A stretch of 64,000 bases of DNA from Lacinutrix sp. 5H-3-7-4 (lineage in GTDB: Bacteria; Bacteroidota; Bacteroidia; Flavobacteriales; Flavobacteriaceae). Positions 17,405 through 26,702 of this stretch are shown piece by piece. The stretch covers positions 992,001-1,056,000 of the forward strand of contig NC_015638.1 in assembly GCF_000211855.2 (NCBI RefSeq), in the 5' to 3' direction. Position 1 is the first letter of the stretch, and each line of letters opens with the position of its first letter. The notes under the pieces are model-generated. The model did no database searches. It was given only the letters and a program-made list of their open reading frames with translations, and was not told the origin of the DNA. The position numbers were made by a program, and so were the translations under genes.

Positions 17405-18406
17405 ATGTCTAAAAAATTAAAATTTGCTGTCTTTGGTTCTGGAAGTTGGGCTACAGCTATTGTAAAAATGCTGTGCGAAAACGAAGAGAAAGTAGGTTGG
17501 TATATGCGAAGCATTTATACTAAAGAGCATTTACTTAAAGAGCAACATAACCCAAGTTATTTAAGTTCGGTAGAATTTCATTTAGAGCAATTAACCATTA
17601 CTAACGATATTAACGAAATGGTAGAACTTGCAGATGTTTTAATTTTTGTTATACCATCTGCCTTTATAAATGATGAATTAAAAAAACTACAATTACCATT
17701 AACCAATAAAATAGTAGTAAGTGCTGTTAAAGGTATAATACCAGAAACAGGTAAATTATTAGGAGAACATTTTCATGATAATTACAATGTCCCTTTTGAA
17801 AACATTGGTGTTATTGCCGGCCCATGTCACGCAGAGGAAGTTGCGCTTGAGCGTTTATCGTACCTTACAATATCATGTGTAGACGCTAATAAAGCGCAAT
17901 TAATTGCAGATGCTTTATCAAGCGACTACATAAAAACTAAAATTAGTGACGATGTTATAGGCACAGAATATGCCGTAATGCTTAAAAACGTGTATGCTGT
18001 AGCAGCCGGAATTGCGCATGGTTTAGGTTACGGAGACAATTTCCAGAGTGTTTTAATGAGTAATGCTATACGTGAAATGAAGCGTTTTATTAAAAAAATG
18101 CATAAAATGAAACGTAACATTAACAACTCGGCTTATTTGGGAGATTTGCTAGTAACCGGTTATTCTGTATTTTCAAGAAACCGTATGTTTGGAAACATGA
18201 TAGGTAAAGGTTACACCGTAAAATCTGCACAAATGGAAATGAATATGGTTGCCGAAGGATATTATGCCACAAAAAGCGCCTATTTATTAAACGAGAAAAA
18301 CAAAAAGAAAACAAGATTACCTATAATAAATGCTGTTCACGCTGTACTTTACGAAGGTAAAGACGCCAAAAAGGTCTTTAAAAAACTAACCGATAAATTA
18401 GATTAA
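17405..18406 (+). CDS. gpsA: Glycerol-3-phosphate dehydrogenase [NAD(P)+]
   Basis: The 333-residue enzyme reduces dihydroxyacetone phosphate to sn-glycerol-3-phosphate for phospholipid synthesis. It shows the Rossmann loop FGSGSWATAI (residues 10-19), the IAGPCHAEEVA motif that follows the first domain, and the catalytic lysine K194 in MLKNVYAVAAGIAHGLGYGDN. Length is standard. It is flanked by a -7 element upstream and a strong terminator 1 nt downstream, so it is probably monocistronic. Confidence 0.95.
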   Translation: MSKKLKFAVFGSGSWATAIVKMLCENEEKVGWYMRSIYTKEHLLKEQHNPSYLSSVEFHLEQLTITNDINEMVELADVLIFVIPSAFINDELKKLQLPLTNKIVVSAVKGIIPETGKLLGEHFHDNYNVPFENIGVIAGPCHAEEVALERLSYLTISCVDANKAQLIADALSSDYIKTKISDDVIGTEYAVMLKNVYAVAAGIAHGLGYGDNFQSVLMSNAIREMKRFIKKMHKMKRNINNSAYLGDLLVTGYSVFSRNRMFGNMIGKGYTVKSAQMEMNMVAEGYYATKSAYLLNEKNKKKTRLPIINAVHAVLYEGKDAKKVFKKLTDKLD

Positions 18407-18436
18407 AAAAAATCCCTTTAGCTAAAGGGATTTTTT
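18407..18436. terminator. Terminator of gpsA
   Basis: AAAAAATCCCTTTA-GC-TAAAGGGATTTTTT is a 14-bp perfect stem with a two-base turn and T-runs on both strands. Confidence 0.92.
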
Positions 18437-18453
18437 AATTTATATATTTATTT

Positions 18454-18537
18454 GGGCGTTACCTAAAGGTCGCGCTTTACGTTACAATCTTTTTAATCGT
18501 GCCTCATAAAAAGGATTTCTACTGCAATCGCTAACGC
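18454..18537 (+). repeat. Flavobacterial dispersed palindromic repeat, copy 1
   Basis: The 84-bp element begins GGGCGTTACC-AAAGGTCGCGC and ends ATCGCTAACGC, so its ends (GCGTTA/TAACGC) are inverted repeats; the centre AATCTTTTTA...TAAAAAGGATT forms a hairpin. A second copy lies in reverse orientation at 35928-36020. The design resembles the short REP-like repeats scattered in flavobacterial genomes. Confidence 0.72.
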
Positions 18538-18554
18538 ACACCAAGTGAGATTAG

Positions 18555-18950
18555 TTACTTAACCAAAATACCTTTTAATTGCATTAATGGTACACGTTGC
18601 AAAGCCTTATCGTTTATCGTATTTTTTCTAAACAAATACGTTTTATCGTACATTGTATTACCTTCAAAAAAAGTAATTTTAAAAGTATTATTTAAAGCTA
18701 GCACCTTAGTTTGCAAGTATTCTATTTTAGCATAACTTCTTGCTGGAAGTTTAGCTATTGTATGACGCATTGGTGGTGTCATTTTAGTATCATTATAACC
18801 TTGAGACACTATGATTACAGTATCTAAATCTTGATCGCTATTATTTATAATGTAAGCATTCCAATCTAAAGTTTTATATTCTATATGTTCCTCCTGTACA
18901 ACAGCAACATGTATATCTTTTACCTCAGGAATAGTAATGTCTTTTTTCAT
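18555..18950 (-). CDS. Conserved flavobacterial protein of unknown function
   Basis: The 131-residue protein has no signal peptide, membrane helix or cysteine. It is predicted to be mostly beta strands, with the block YKTLDWNAYIINNSDQDLD near residues 25-43 and a basic C-terminus. It is the last gene of the heme/iron minus-strand cluster, but a 62-nt gap separates it from the gene before, so its membership is not certain. I recognise it only as a type of hypothetical protein common in the family. Confidence 0.7.
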   Translation of the reverse strand: MKKDITIPEVKDIHVAVVQEEHIEYKTLDWNAYIINNSDQDLDTVIIVSQGYNDTKMTPPMRHTIAKLPARSYAKIEYLQTKVLALNNTFKITFFEGNTMYDKTYLFRKNTINDKALQRVPLMQLKGILVK

Positions 18951-19012
18951 GTATTCAAATCTCTTAAAATTTAATTTTGTGCAAATTTACACAATATTAA
19001 AGTCTCTTATCC

Positions 19013-19369
19013 TTAATTAATAATAAAGGTATAATCTATATCATCAACATTTAAAATACTATTAAAAACAGCCTCTTTTTTATTACTAATTAAAGCTTTA
19101 AGCTCTGCAACTTCTTGCCTATTAAACATTAAAACTAAATTTTCTTGTAATGTTGGAATAGGAATTTTGCGTCTAACATTAGCATTTGCATACTTTCTTT
19201 CCCAAAACTCAGACTCGATTAACAACACGTATTTTTTGAACTGTTTATACTCTACAGGCGTAAACTCAAAATAAATATTATTAAATTCTAAATGAAACTG
19301 CTGGCAATTTCTACAAAAATTTAATTCGCCTTTAGATGTTTTATTAATCGCTTCTATTCCTTTACACAT
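19013..19369 (-). CDS. Small CxxC-containing protein, perhaps DUF6686-like
   Basis: The 118-residue protein has Cys2 and a Cys-x-x-Cys pair in FCRNCQQFHLEFNNIYFEF (C19, C22) followed by a histidine, a pattern that could bind metal. There is no signal peptide. It starts 16 nt after the PepSY-reductase gene, so the two are very probably in one transcript. I believe it corresponds to the DUF6686 group but cannot confirm that by eye. A role as an iron-related accessory protein is inference from the neighbours only. Confidence 0.7.
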   Translation of the reverse strand: MCKGIEAINKTSKGELNFCRNCQQFHLEFNNIYFEFTPVEYKQFKKYVLLIESEFWERKYANANVRRKIPIPTLQENLVLMFNRQEVAELKALISNKKEAVFNSILNVDDIDYTFIIN

Positions 19370-19385
19370 AATATTGTTTTATAGG

Positions 19386-21578
19386 TTAATAACAGTCAGT
19401 TAATATTTGATTGTTTTGCTCAAAAACGCTTAACGGTTGTTGTAGTGTTTCAGTTGTTATAGTATTTAAAACCTCTAACACTTGGTTTTGCATAGCAATT
19501 GAACCACAAATCATTATTACACCTTTAGTTTTTAAAACTTCAGCTATAATAGTGTGTTGTTTTTCTAGAATATCCTGTACATAAATTTTATCGCTAGTGT
19601 CTTGAGATAAAGCCACATTAAAACTAGTTAATGTGTCACTTTTTAAACTACTATCTACAATGTTTTTATAAAGAGATAACGACTGCTGTGTTCTGCCTCC
19701 CCAAAACAAATGCTTTGTAATAGGTTTAGAGTGTTGCATCATACCCAAAAACGGTCCTATTCCTGTGCCATTTGCTATAAAAACTGCATTATGTATATTT
19801 TTAGGTAAATTAAAGCTTGGGTTATGATTTATAACTGCCTTTATTTGAGTATTACTTTTTAAATTATAAAAATAATTTGAGCACACACCAAATTCATGTT
19901 TTTTTACACTTATAACAATATTACCATCTATTTTACCAATAGAATAAAGCCTTTCTATTTTATCCTTTTTAGGAATTACAGATAGTAAATCTCCAGACTT
20001 AAATTTAAGTTTTTTATTAGGTTTTAAAGTAATTAAAAACGTGTTATCTATATTAACATCGGTTTTATTTACAACTGTAAAAACCTGTTCTTTTCTTGGC
20101 TTATTAGACACTTTTAAATTGGTTACATCTAAACCAGAAGCAACAATATTATTCCATTTTGTAGCCCAATTTTTAAATTCCAATTCTGATTGGTTATGGA
20201 TTTTAAACAATTCCATATTGGGTTGAAATTGTGAATGCACTTGTAAATTAGCATCTACTAATTGTGCGTATTTGCAGTATTCTGGATATTGTAGCGAGCC
20301 AAAACCTACAACTGCATAACGTATTAAACGCTCTTGCTTTACACTTTGTAATAGCGTTAAAAACTTTTTAGCATTTATTGGAGCTTCACCTTCGCCATAA
20401 GTTGATGTTAACACAATAAGTTGCGTGGCACTTTTATAACTAGTATAACTGTTTAAATCTGAAATAAAAACACGATTACCTTTATCTAACAAACCTTTAA
20501 AAAAGGCTGTTGCCAAATGGTAAGTACTACCAGTTTCTGATCCTACAAGAATTATAATATCTGCATTATCCTTGTTGAATTTATTTTTTGGGATTACCGT
20601 TTTTTTACGCCTATCTATAGTCATTTTAAAACCAGAATAGATAAAAAACAAAATGTTTATACAAGCTATTAATAATATAACAGACCAAAGTATACTGCCT
20701 TTTCCTGTATGTAAAACTAAACTCCAGTTTGATAAAAAAGTGACTAGCGGGTTTTTAACTTCACTTAAAACTTTTCCAGAATATTGGTGTACAAGAAGTT
20801 CTTTATTTTTTAGTTTTAAGATGAAATAATCTTCTTCATCTTCAGAAAACGGAAACTCTAAAGTTTCAACATTATTTAAACTAATGGTTTCAAAAACAGA
20901 CGTTTCAGGCTTTATTTCTGCTTCAGTTATAGTTTCAAAATTTATATTGTGCTTTTCTTTTTTTTCTTCAATTATGTCAAATTTTAATAACGATAAGTAG
21001 ACACCTGTAAGCGTTATAATAATTATTGGTATTAAAGATAATCGACCTAATATAACATGCCAGTATTGGGCAAAATCTTCATTTATAACTTTTGAGAAAA
21101 ACTTTTTAATGCCGCTTTGGCGCTTAATAATTAAAATGGAACCTGTAAATGCAATTAGAAATAATAAAAATGAACCTAAGCCAACAAAAAAACGACCAAC
21201 GCCTTTTAAAAATAACGAGCGGTGTAAATTGGTTGTAAATTTAAAGAGGTTTGATACTTCGGGTTTTTCGCCTAAAAAAGCAGCGGTTCTAGGGTTAAAA
21301 TAACCGTTTAAAGATTCGCCGTCTTTTGTTATTACAGAAGCAGATACAAATTGATTTGCATCTACTTCTATTGTAATAATTTCTGGATATTGTTTTTTAA
21401 ATGTAGCAACGGTTTGCTCTACATTTAACTGCTCTATACCATCTATTTTAAAAGGTTGTATTTGCTCTGAAATTGGCTGAAAAGCGAGTACAATTCCTGT
21501 AATTGTGGCTAAAAAGACAAATACAAAAGAAGTTATAGCTAATGCTAAGTGACTATACCTCCAAATAGAAATGATCAT
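19386..21578 (-). CDS. PepSY membrane protein fused to flavodoxin and FAD/NAD(P)H reductase domains
   Basis: The 730-residue protein joins an N-terminal PepSY-associated membrane region (helices near residues 12-33, 130-152, 180-200 and 300-318, with histidines in RYSHLAL, TNLHRSL, YWHVILG and VLHTGKG that could hold heme) to a cytoplasmic reductase. The reductase consists of flavodoxin (about 340-480, GSETGSTYHLA and STYGEGEAP), an FAD domain (about 500-590, RLYSIGKI) and an NAD(P)H domain (about 595-730, ANGTGIGPFLG, WGGR). The arrangement suggests electron transfer from NAD(P)H through FAD, FMN and membrane heme to a periplasmic acceptor, most likely ferric siderophore or heme iron. That acceptor is inferred from the TonB/HmuY neighbours. 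Confidence 0.9.
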   Translation of the reverse strand: MIISIWRYSHLALAITSFVFVFLATITGIVLAFQPISEQIQPFKIDGIEQLNVEQTVATFKKQYPEIITIEVDANQFVSASVITKDGESLNGYFNPRTAAFLGEKPEVSNLFKFTTNLHRSLFLKGVGRFFVGLGSFLLFLIAFTGSILIIKRQSGIKKFFSKVINEDFAQYWHVILGRLSLIPIIIITLTGVYLSLLKFDIIEEKKEKHNINFETITEAEIKPETSVFETISLNNVETLEFPFSEDEEDYFILKLKNKELLVHQYSGKVLSEVKNPLVTFLSNWSLVLHTGKGSILWSVILLIACINILFFIYSGFKMTIDRRKKTVIPKNKFNKDNADIIILVGSETGSTYHLATAFFKGLLDKGNRVFISDLNSYTSYKSATQLIVLTSTYGEGEAPINAKKFLTLLQSVKQERLIRYAVVGFGSLQYPEYCKYAQLVDANLQVHSQFQPNMELFKIHNQSELEFKNWATKWNNIVASGLDVTNLKVSNKPRKEQVFTVVNKTDVNIDNTFLITLKPNKKLKFKSGDLLSVIPKKDKIERLYSIGKIDGNIVISVKKHEFGVCSNYFYNLKSNTQIKAVINHNPSFNLPKNIHNAVFIANGTGIGPFLGMMQHSKPITKHLFWGGRTQQSLSLYKNIVDSSLKSDTLTSFNVALSQDTSDKIYVQDILEKQHTIIAEVLKTKGVIMICGSIAMQNQVLEVLNTITTETLQQPLSVFEQNNQILTDCY

Positions 21579-21588
21579 AGATACGTGT

Positions 21589-22074
21589 TTAGTTAGGCAT
21601 TAAACGTATATAACGAATAAATCCTGTGCCTTCCTTTTTGCTTTTCACACTCTCTGATGTTAGTAAAAACTCTACATCTTTTGTGTAATATTCTTGATCT
21701 TCTACAGCGGTTTCAAAACGTATGCTGTAACCAGAATCTATTTTAGAGTCTTCTATTTCTATAACGCTAATGGCACGTTCACCTCCAGAAATTGTTGCGC
21801 CTGTTAAAGCATCAATATCTGTACGAACTTTACCTTGAAATTTCCACCATTGTGTAATATCATGATACCATTCTTCATCATCACCTTGTACATAAAGTGT
21901 TTTTTCGTACTCACCTTCTGGATTAATTAATGAAATAGCAATGTATGCGCCTTCGCCAGTATAATTGGTCATTTGCACCATACATTTGTATTTAGTTGAC
22001 GGCGCAATTGTTGAAAAAGAAAACAAGGCCAGACTTAGTATTGCCAGGCTAAAAATTAGTTTAAAATTTTTCAT
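21589..22074 (-). CDS. DUF2271 periplasmic protein
   Basis: The 161-residue protein has a signal peptide (hydrophobic residues 5-22, cleavage near STIAPS) and a body that fits DUF2271: KYKCMVQMTNYTGEGAYIAI near the start, WWKFQGKVRTDIDALTGATISGG in the middle and a final GFIRYIRLMPN. Family members are found next to PepSY flavoproteins in iron-responsive clusters; no activity is known. It lies 10 nt before the PepSY-reductase start and 9 nt after the ankyrin gene, so all three are one operon. Confidence 0.85.
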   Translation of the reverse strand: MKNFKLIFSLAILSLALFSFSTIAPSTKYKCMVQMTNYTGEGAYIAISLINPEGEYEKTLYVQGDDEEWYHDITQWWKFQGKVRTDIDALTGATISGGERAISVIEIEDSKIDSGYSIRFETAVEDQEYYTKDVEFLLTSESVKSKKEGTGFIRYIRLMPN

Positions 22075-22083
22075 TTGTAATAA

Positions 22084-23547
22084 TTATTTTAAAAAGTTTA
22101 TTGAAATGTCTTTTTTAGATAAAATTTCATTTTCTGAAGCCAAATCAAAAGCAGTTTCTTCAAAAGTAGTTTTAGCTTCTTTATTGGCACCTATAGCTAA
22201 TAAATGCTTTAATAATTTAACATCTGTAGCTTTCATTGCTGCTAAGTGTAATGCTGTATAACCATCTTTATTTACTGCATTTACATCTATTTCAAACTGT
22301 GCTATTTGTTTTAAAAACTTAGCGTTATTTTTATCTAAAGCTAAATGTATTAATGTGTTACCATTATCTTGAGGTTTAGTAAATTCTAAACCATTGTTTT
22401 GTAAAAGTTGTAATTTATTTTCAAAGTCATTTTCATTTCTAGGACTATAAGACTCTATTAAATAATAAGATAAATTATTTCCTTTTGCATCTTTTGCTTT
22501 TATGCTAGCTTCCTTAGATAATAATAATTCTACAACTTCTGCACTATTATTTTGTACAGCAAGCATTAAAGCTGTTTCTCCTTTTTTATTGGCTTGTTCA
22601 ATATTTTCAACTTGGCTTAAAAGGCTTTCTATTACCTCAATCGAGTTACTTTTTACAGCGTTTAAAAATGGTGTGCTTCCGTTTTTATCGGCAGCATTTA
22701 TATTGTTTCCGTTTTCAATAAAATAGTGAATTACCTTAAGGTCTTTGCTTCTTGAAGCAACATTGTGTAATGGTGTAAGACCTTCATTAGTTTTTACATC
22801 TGGATTTAAACCAATATTTTCTAAATATTGATATACATCAATACCGTTTGTGTTACCTCGTGTACCTTGACTTGCAAAAATAAATGCTTGGTCGTTTCCT
22901 TTTAAGCCTTTTTCATCTAAGCTTTTTAAAATTTCAATGTTTGCTTTTTTTGCGACGTAATTAAAAATACCGTTACCATTTTTATCTGTACTCTTAATAT
23001 CTAAGCCTTTATCTTGAAAATACTCAACTAATTCAAAATTACTTGGCGCAGCTAATAATAATGCATTAGCTCCATCGTGATTAACATCATTTTTTAAATC
23101 AGCTCCATTTTCTAAACAAATGTTATAAACCTCTGTATTGGCTTGTCCCGCATTTGCAGCAAAATTTAATGCTGTAAAGCCATGGTCATCTAATACATCT
23201 GTTTTTGCGCCTTTGCTAATAAGGTATTTCATTATAGTATCGTTACCTGCATAAGCTGCCCAAAAGATATAAGTACGACCATCGTGTGTTAACTTATTTA
23301 CATCGTTTCCTTCTTGAGATAACATAAACTTTAAAACGTCGTTTGGTGCCGACTGTAATATCGCATATACCATAGGATCAAAGCTATTATTGTTTAATTG
23401 CGATGGGTTATTACCTTTTGCAATTGCGTTTTCTACATCTTCAATAGAAACAGTTGGACTCCAAAATTTTCGGTTTAATAATGCGTTGTCTTGTGCTGTA
23501 ATTTGTATACTTATAAAAAGTATAGCTACTGTGATTAAATTTTTCAT
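22084..23547 (-). CDS. Secreted ankyrin-repeat protein
   Basis: The 487-residue protein carries a signal peptide (residues 1-18, cleavage after ITAQ) and then about ten to twelve ankyrin repeats running to the C-terminus. Repeats such as KGETALMLAVQNNSAEVVELLLSKE and DGYTALHLAAMKATDVKLLKHLL are textbook; a few in the middle are degenerate. Ankyrin proteins are binding scaffolds, and with a signal peptide this one should work in the periplasm. Its stop codon and the preceding DUF6607-like stop are directly adjacent to the neighbouring reading frames (1 nt junction at 23547/23548), so translation is probably coupled. The partner is unknown. Confidence 0.9.
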   Translation of the reverse strand: MKNLITVAILFISIQITAQDNALLNRKFWSPTVSIEDVENAIAKGNNPSQLNNNSFDPMVYAILQSAPNDVLKFMLSQEGNDVNKLTHDGRTYIFWAAYAGNDTIMKYLISKGAKTDVLDDHGFTALNFAANAGQANTEVYNICLENGADLKNDVNHDGANALLLAAPSNFELVEYFQDKGLDIKSTDKNGNGIFNYVAKKANIEILKSLDEKGLKGNDQAFIFASQGTRGNTNGIDVYQYLENIGLNPDVKTNEGLTPLHNVASRSKDLKVIHYFIENGNNINAADKNGSTPFLNAVKSNSIEVIESLLSQVENIEQANKKGETALMLAVQNNSAEVVELLLSKEASIKAKDAKGNNLSYYLIESYSPRNENDFENKLQLLQNNGLEFTKPQDNGNTLIHLALDKNNAKFLKQIAQFEIDVNAVNKDGYTALHLAAMKATDVKLLKHLLAIGANKEAKTTFEETAFDLASENEILSKKDISINFLK

Positions 23548-24456
23548 TTATTTTACTATAAAGCTTTCAATTAATGGGTTTATTTGTTCTTTTGTTGCGT
23601 AATTTTCGTCATCAAATAAGTATTTAAATAATACTTTATTATCTACTTTAGCGTGTAATTCTAGGTTTTGGTTTCTTGCAAAAACCTCATCCCATTTAGT
23701 ACGAACTTTAGCCCATTTTTCTTGACTATTTTTCCACCAGTCTTGAGATGCTTTACAACGACTATCATCTACTTTAACATAAGTATTGTACCCTTTTTCT
23801 TTTGCCAAAACTACATCATCTTTTCCTGTTTCTCTAATAACTTTTTCGTTATCCTGGTCATGTAACCAACCGTATTTAGTAATCTCATGTCTATTACCTC
23901 TTACTGTTACATTGTAATCGCTTCTTTTTGTGTACTCACGTCTTGGTAATGGTGCTGTTGTTGTGTTTTCCCAAAAGCTTTTTCCATCTACATGTACCCA
24001 TGTTGCAGAACCTTCGTAACGCGGACTATCGTCTACTTGATATACTTTTTGTGTCCATTGATTTTTAACTTCTTTTTTAGGCTTAGATTGGTACGTCCAT
24101 TTATTATCTCCATTAAACATATAAAAGTCTGTATTCTCAAATAACCAATCTTGTCTCCAGTGTTTAACAATATGTGGCGCATCTGGGCTACCAACCTGTA
24201 ATAAATGCTGAATTGAAATTTTATTATCACTGTCTTCTACTAATTGAGCCCATTCTAAACCAGAAGCTATCTTAGTTTCTGATGGTTTGTATAAAGAGTC
24301 TTGGCTATAGTTAAATGTTTCGGTGAAATTAAACGTAACCTCATAACAACCACACATGCTTTTTATCGCTTCTTGGTCTTTTTTCTTTTTGCTTTGAGCT
24401 GTTACAGATAGTGAAAACACTATTAATAATAATGGTAAAATTGTTAATCTTTTCAT
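23548..24456 (-). CDS. DUF6607-like secreted protein
   Basis: The 302-residue protein begins with a signal peptide (cleavage near VTAQ) and a short lysine-rich segment. Its body starts with MCGCYEVTFNFTETFNYS and is rich in tryptophan, with repeated aromatic motifs (HWRQDWLFENTDFYMFNGDNKW). I take it as the DUF6607 family; its function is unknown. It is the first gene of the minus-strand cluster and shares a 93-bp divergent control region with the TonB receptor gene, including the Fur-like operator. Confidence 0.82.
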   Translation of the reverse strand: MKRLTILPLLLIVFSLSVTAQSKKKKDQEAIKSMCGCYEVTFNFTETFNYSQDSLYKPSETKIASGLEWAQLVEDSDNKISIQHLLQVGSPDAPHIVKHWRQDWLFENTDFYMFNGDNKWTYQSKPKKEVKNQWTQKVYQVDDSPRYEGSATWVHVDGKSFWENTTTAPLPRREYTKRSDYNVTVRGNRHEITKYGWLHDQDNEKVIRETGKDDVVLAKEKGYNTYVKVDDSRCKASQDWWKNSQEKWAKVRTKWDEVFARNQNLELHAKVDNKVLFKYLFDDENYATKEQINPLIESFIVK

Positions 24457-24494
24457 TTTTAAATGTTTGTGATTTTTGTTTTAAAAAATATCAT

Positions 24495-24531
24495 TCTTAT
24501 TTAGACTGAATTAAAATAAGATATATATTTG
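24495..24531 (+). promoter_or_regulatory. Fur-like operator overlapping the TonB receptor promoter
   Basis: TCTTATTT (24495-24502), an 11-bp centre and AAATAAGA (24514-24521) form an inverted repeat of the A+T-rich Fur-box type; TTATTTAGACT resembles half-sites seen before Bacteroidota iron genes. It covers the spacer of a promoter whose -7 element is TATATTTG (24524-24531), so binding would block transcription. The Fur assignment is inference. Confidence 0.6.
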
Positions 24532-24549
24532 CAACAAATTTAATCAAGA

Positions 24550-26691
24550 ATGATTCTAAATAAAAACTATTTAACGGTTTATTTTTCTTTTTTTTTAATT
24601 ACGAGTTTAATCGCACAAAAAGATAAGATGATTGTTAAAGATTCTACATCTGTAACAGATCTTGACGAAGTAGTTATTACAGGACAGTACAACCCTCAAT
24701 CTATAAAGAAATCTGTACATAATGTAATTGTTATAGACAGAAAAAAAATTGATCAGCAAGCTGCAAATAATCTAGCAGACTTACTAAACTTTAACCTAAA
24801 TTTAAACATTATTCCAAGTGCATCTACAGGTCGTTCTACAATTTCATTTTTTGGATTAGATGCTCAATATTTTAATATTTTGGTCGATAATATTCCTTTA
24901 GTTAGCGATAACGGATTAGGTAATAATATAGATTTAACACAAATAAATCTTGATGATATTGAGCGTATAGAAATAGTTGAAGGCGCTATGGGAGTAGATT
25001 ATGGTGCCAATGCTGTATCTGGTGTAATTAATATAATTACCAAAAAAACTATTGACCACGATTGGCAAATACAAACTTTTGTACAAGAAGAAACAGTTAG
25101 CGATGAGTATGCCTGGTTTGACGAAGGAAGGCATATACAAGCTTTAAATATTGGTCATAATTTTAACGATAAATGGTCTGCTAAAATTGGTTTTAATCGC
25201 AATCAATTTGCTGGTTTTTTTAACGAAAGACAAGGTGAAGATTATTATTTTAATGATGGTTTACGTGGTTACGATTGGTTACCAAAAACACAACTTACAA
25301 CTAAAGCAAACCTTAACTATAATACAGATAATTTTAAACTTTTTTACAAGTTTGAGTATTTTAATGAAGAGTTAAATTATTATGATGCTGCAGTAAGAGC
25401 AAATATTAATGTTTCTAACCAAACCAGTAATCCATCTGCTACAGATAGGGTTTACACTACAAATAGATTTGTAAATAATTTAAGTTTAAATGGTCGTTTA
25501 AATTCTGGAGCTAATTATAATGCTTCATTATCATACCAAACACAAAAAAGAGATTTAAACGAGTATAATTATTATATAGTTACCGAAGAAAAATCTGATG
25601 AAACCAATGAGGAGTACCAATCTAGTGATGTATTCTTCTCTAAAGGAACTATAAATAATCTTTCTAATAGTGAAAATTTTAACTACCAATTAGGTTACGA
25701 AACCAGATTTATATCCGGTTTTGATACGCAAGCATCTGGTGATGTTACACAACAAGACAAAACATTAAAACAGAATAATTTTGCAGCATTCTCTTCTTCT
25801 GAAATTAATTTAACTAAAAAATTCTCATTACGTCCAGGTATTAGATATGAGTATAATTCAAAATTCAAATCAAAACTACTAGGTTCATTAAGTGCTAGAT
25901 ATTTATTAAACAAAGGTTATGAGCTTCGTGCAAGTATTGGATCGTCTTACAGAACTCCAAATTTTGAAGAATTATACTACTACTTTGTAGATTCTAATCA
26001 TGATGTTAGAGGAAATGAAAACTTAAATCCAGAAACAGGTTTTTCAGCATTTTTAAACCTAAAAAAACGCAGTTGGTTTAACAATACATCTATGACCAAC
26101 AATATAAAATTAAGCTATATCAACTTAGAAGATAAAATTGAATTAGCCATTGTTAATCCAACACCATTACAATACCAATATATAAATATTGATGCCTATA
26201 GATTGGTTGGTTTTACTTCTGAAAACGTAATAAAGCAAAACAATTGGACCTTTAATTTAGGTGCTACAGTACAAGGTATTTCTAGAGTGATGAATGATGA
26301 AGTTAATGCCGAAAATGACTTTTTATACGCCTTTCAACTTAACACAAGCGCAACCTATTTAATTGAAAAATGGGATACCGCTTTAACTGTACTTTTTAAG
26401 CACAACGGAAAACAACAAAATTACATTGCAGAAGGCAGTGATGCTAACGGAAACAGCACCTTTAAAAAATACAATACCGATGCTTATAGCTGGATGGATG
26501 CTTCTATAAAAAAATCGTTTTTTAAAAATAAACTTCAAGCTACAGTAGGCGTTAGAAACCTTTTAGATGTTACTAGTGTAGATGTCAATGGCGCTTCTAC
26601 AACTGGTGTACACAGCACAAATAACAGCAGCCTTTTATTAGGTTACGGACGATCATATTACCTAAAACTATTATATAATTTAAATTTTTAA
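24550..26691 (+). CDS. TonB-dependent outer-membrane receptor (heme/iron type)
   Basis: The 713-residue protein has a signal peptide (cleavage near SLIAQ), a plug domain (about residues 35-155, from DLDEVVITGQYN through IERIEIVEGAMGVDYGANAVSGVINIITKK) and a 22-strand-type barrel ending in an aromatic residue (LLYNLNF). It lacks the N-terminal carboxypeptidase-like domain and SusD partner of sugar receptors. The downstream HmuY gene, only 11 nt away, and the Fur-like operator upstream point to heme uptake. The exact ligand is inferred from context. Confidence 0.92.
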   Translation: MILNKNYLTVYFSFFLITSLIAQKDKMIVKDSTSVTDLDEVVITGQYNPQSIKKSVHNVIVIDRKKIDQQAANNLADLLNFNLNLNIIPSASTGRSTISFFGLDAQYFNILVDNIPLVSDNGLGNNIDLTQINLDDIERIEIVEGAMGVDYGANAVSGVINIITKKTIDHDWQIQTFVQEETVSDEYAWFDEGRHIQALNIGHNFNDKWSAKIGFNRNQFAGFFNERQGEDYYFNDGLRGYDWLPKTQLTTKANLNYNTDNFKLFYKFEYFNEELNYYDAAVRANINVSNQTSNPSATDRVYTTNRFVNNLSLNGRLNSGANYNASLSYQTQKRDLNEYNYYIVTEEKSDETNEEYQSSDVFFSKGTINNLSNSENFNYQLGYETRFISGFDTQASGDVTQQDKTLKQNNFAAFSSSEINLTKKFSLRPGIRYEYNSKFKSKLLGSLSARYLLNKGYELRASIGSSYRTPNFEELYYYFVDSNHDVRGNENLNPETGFSAFLNLKKRSWFNNTSMTNNIKLSYINLEDKIELAIVNPTPLQYQYINIDAYRLVGFTSENVIKQNNWTFNLGATVQGISRVMNDEVNAENDFLYAFQLNTSATYLIEKWDTALTVLFKHNGKQQNYIAEGSDANGNSTFKKYNTDAYSWMDASIKKSFFKNKLQATVGVRNLLDVTSVDVNGASTTGVHSTNNSSLLLGYGRSYYLKLLYNLNF

Positions 26692-26702
26692 ACAACAATA
26701 AC

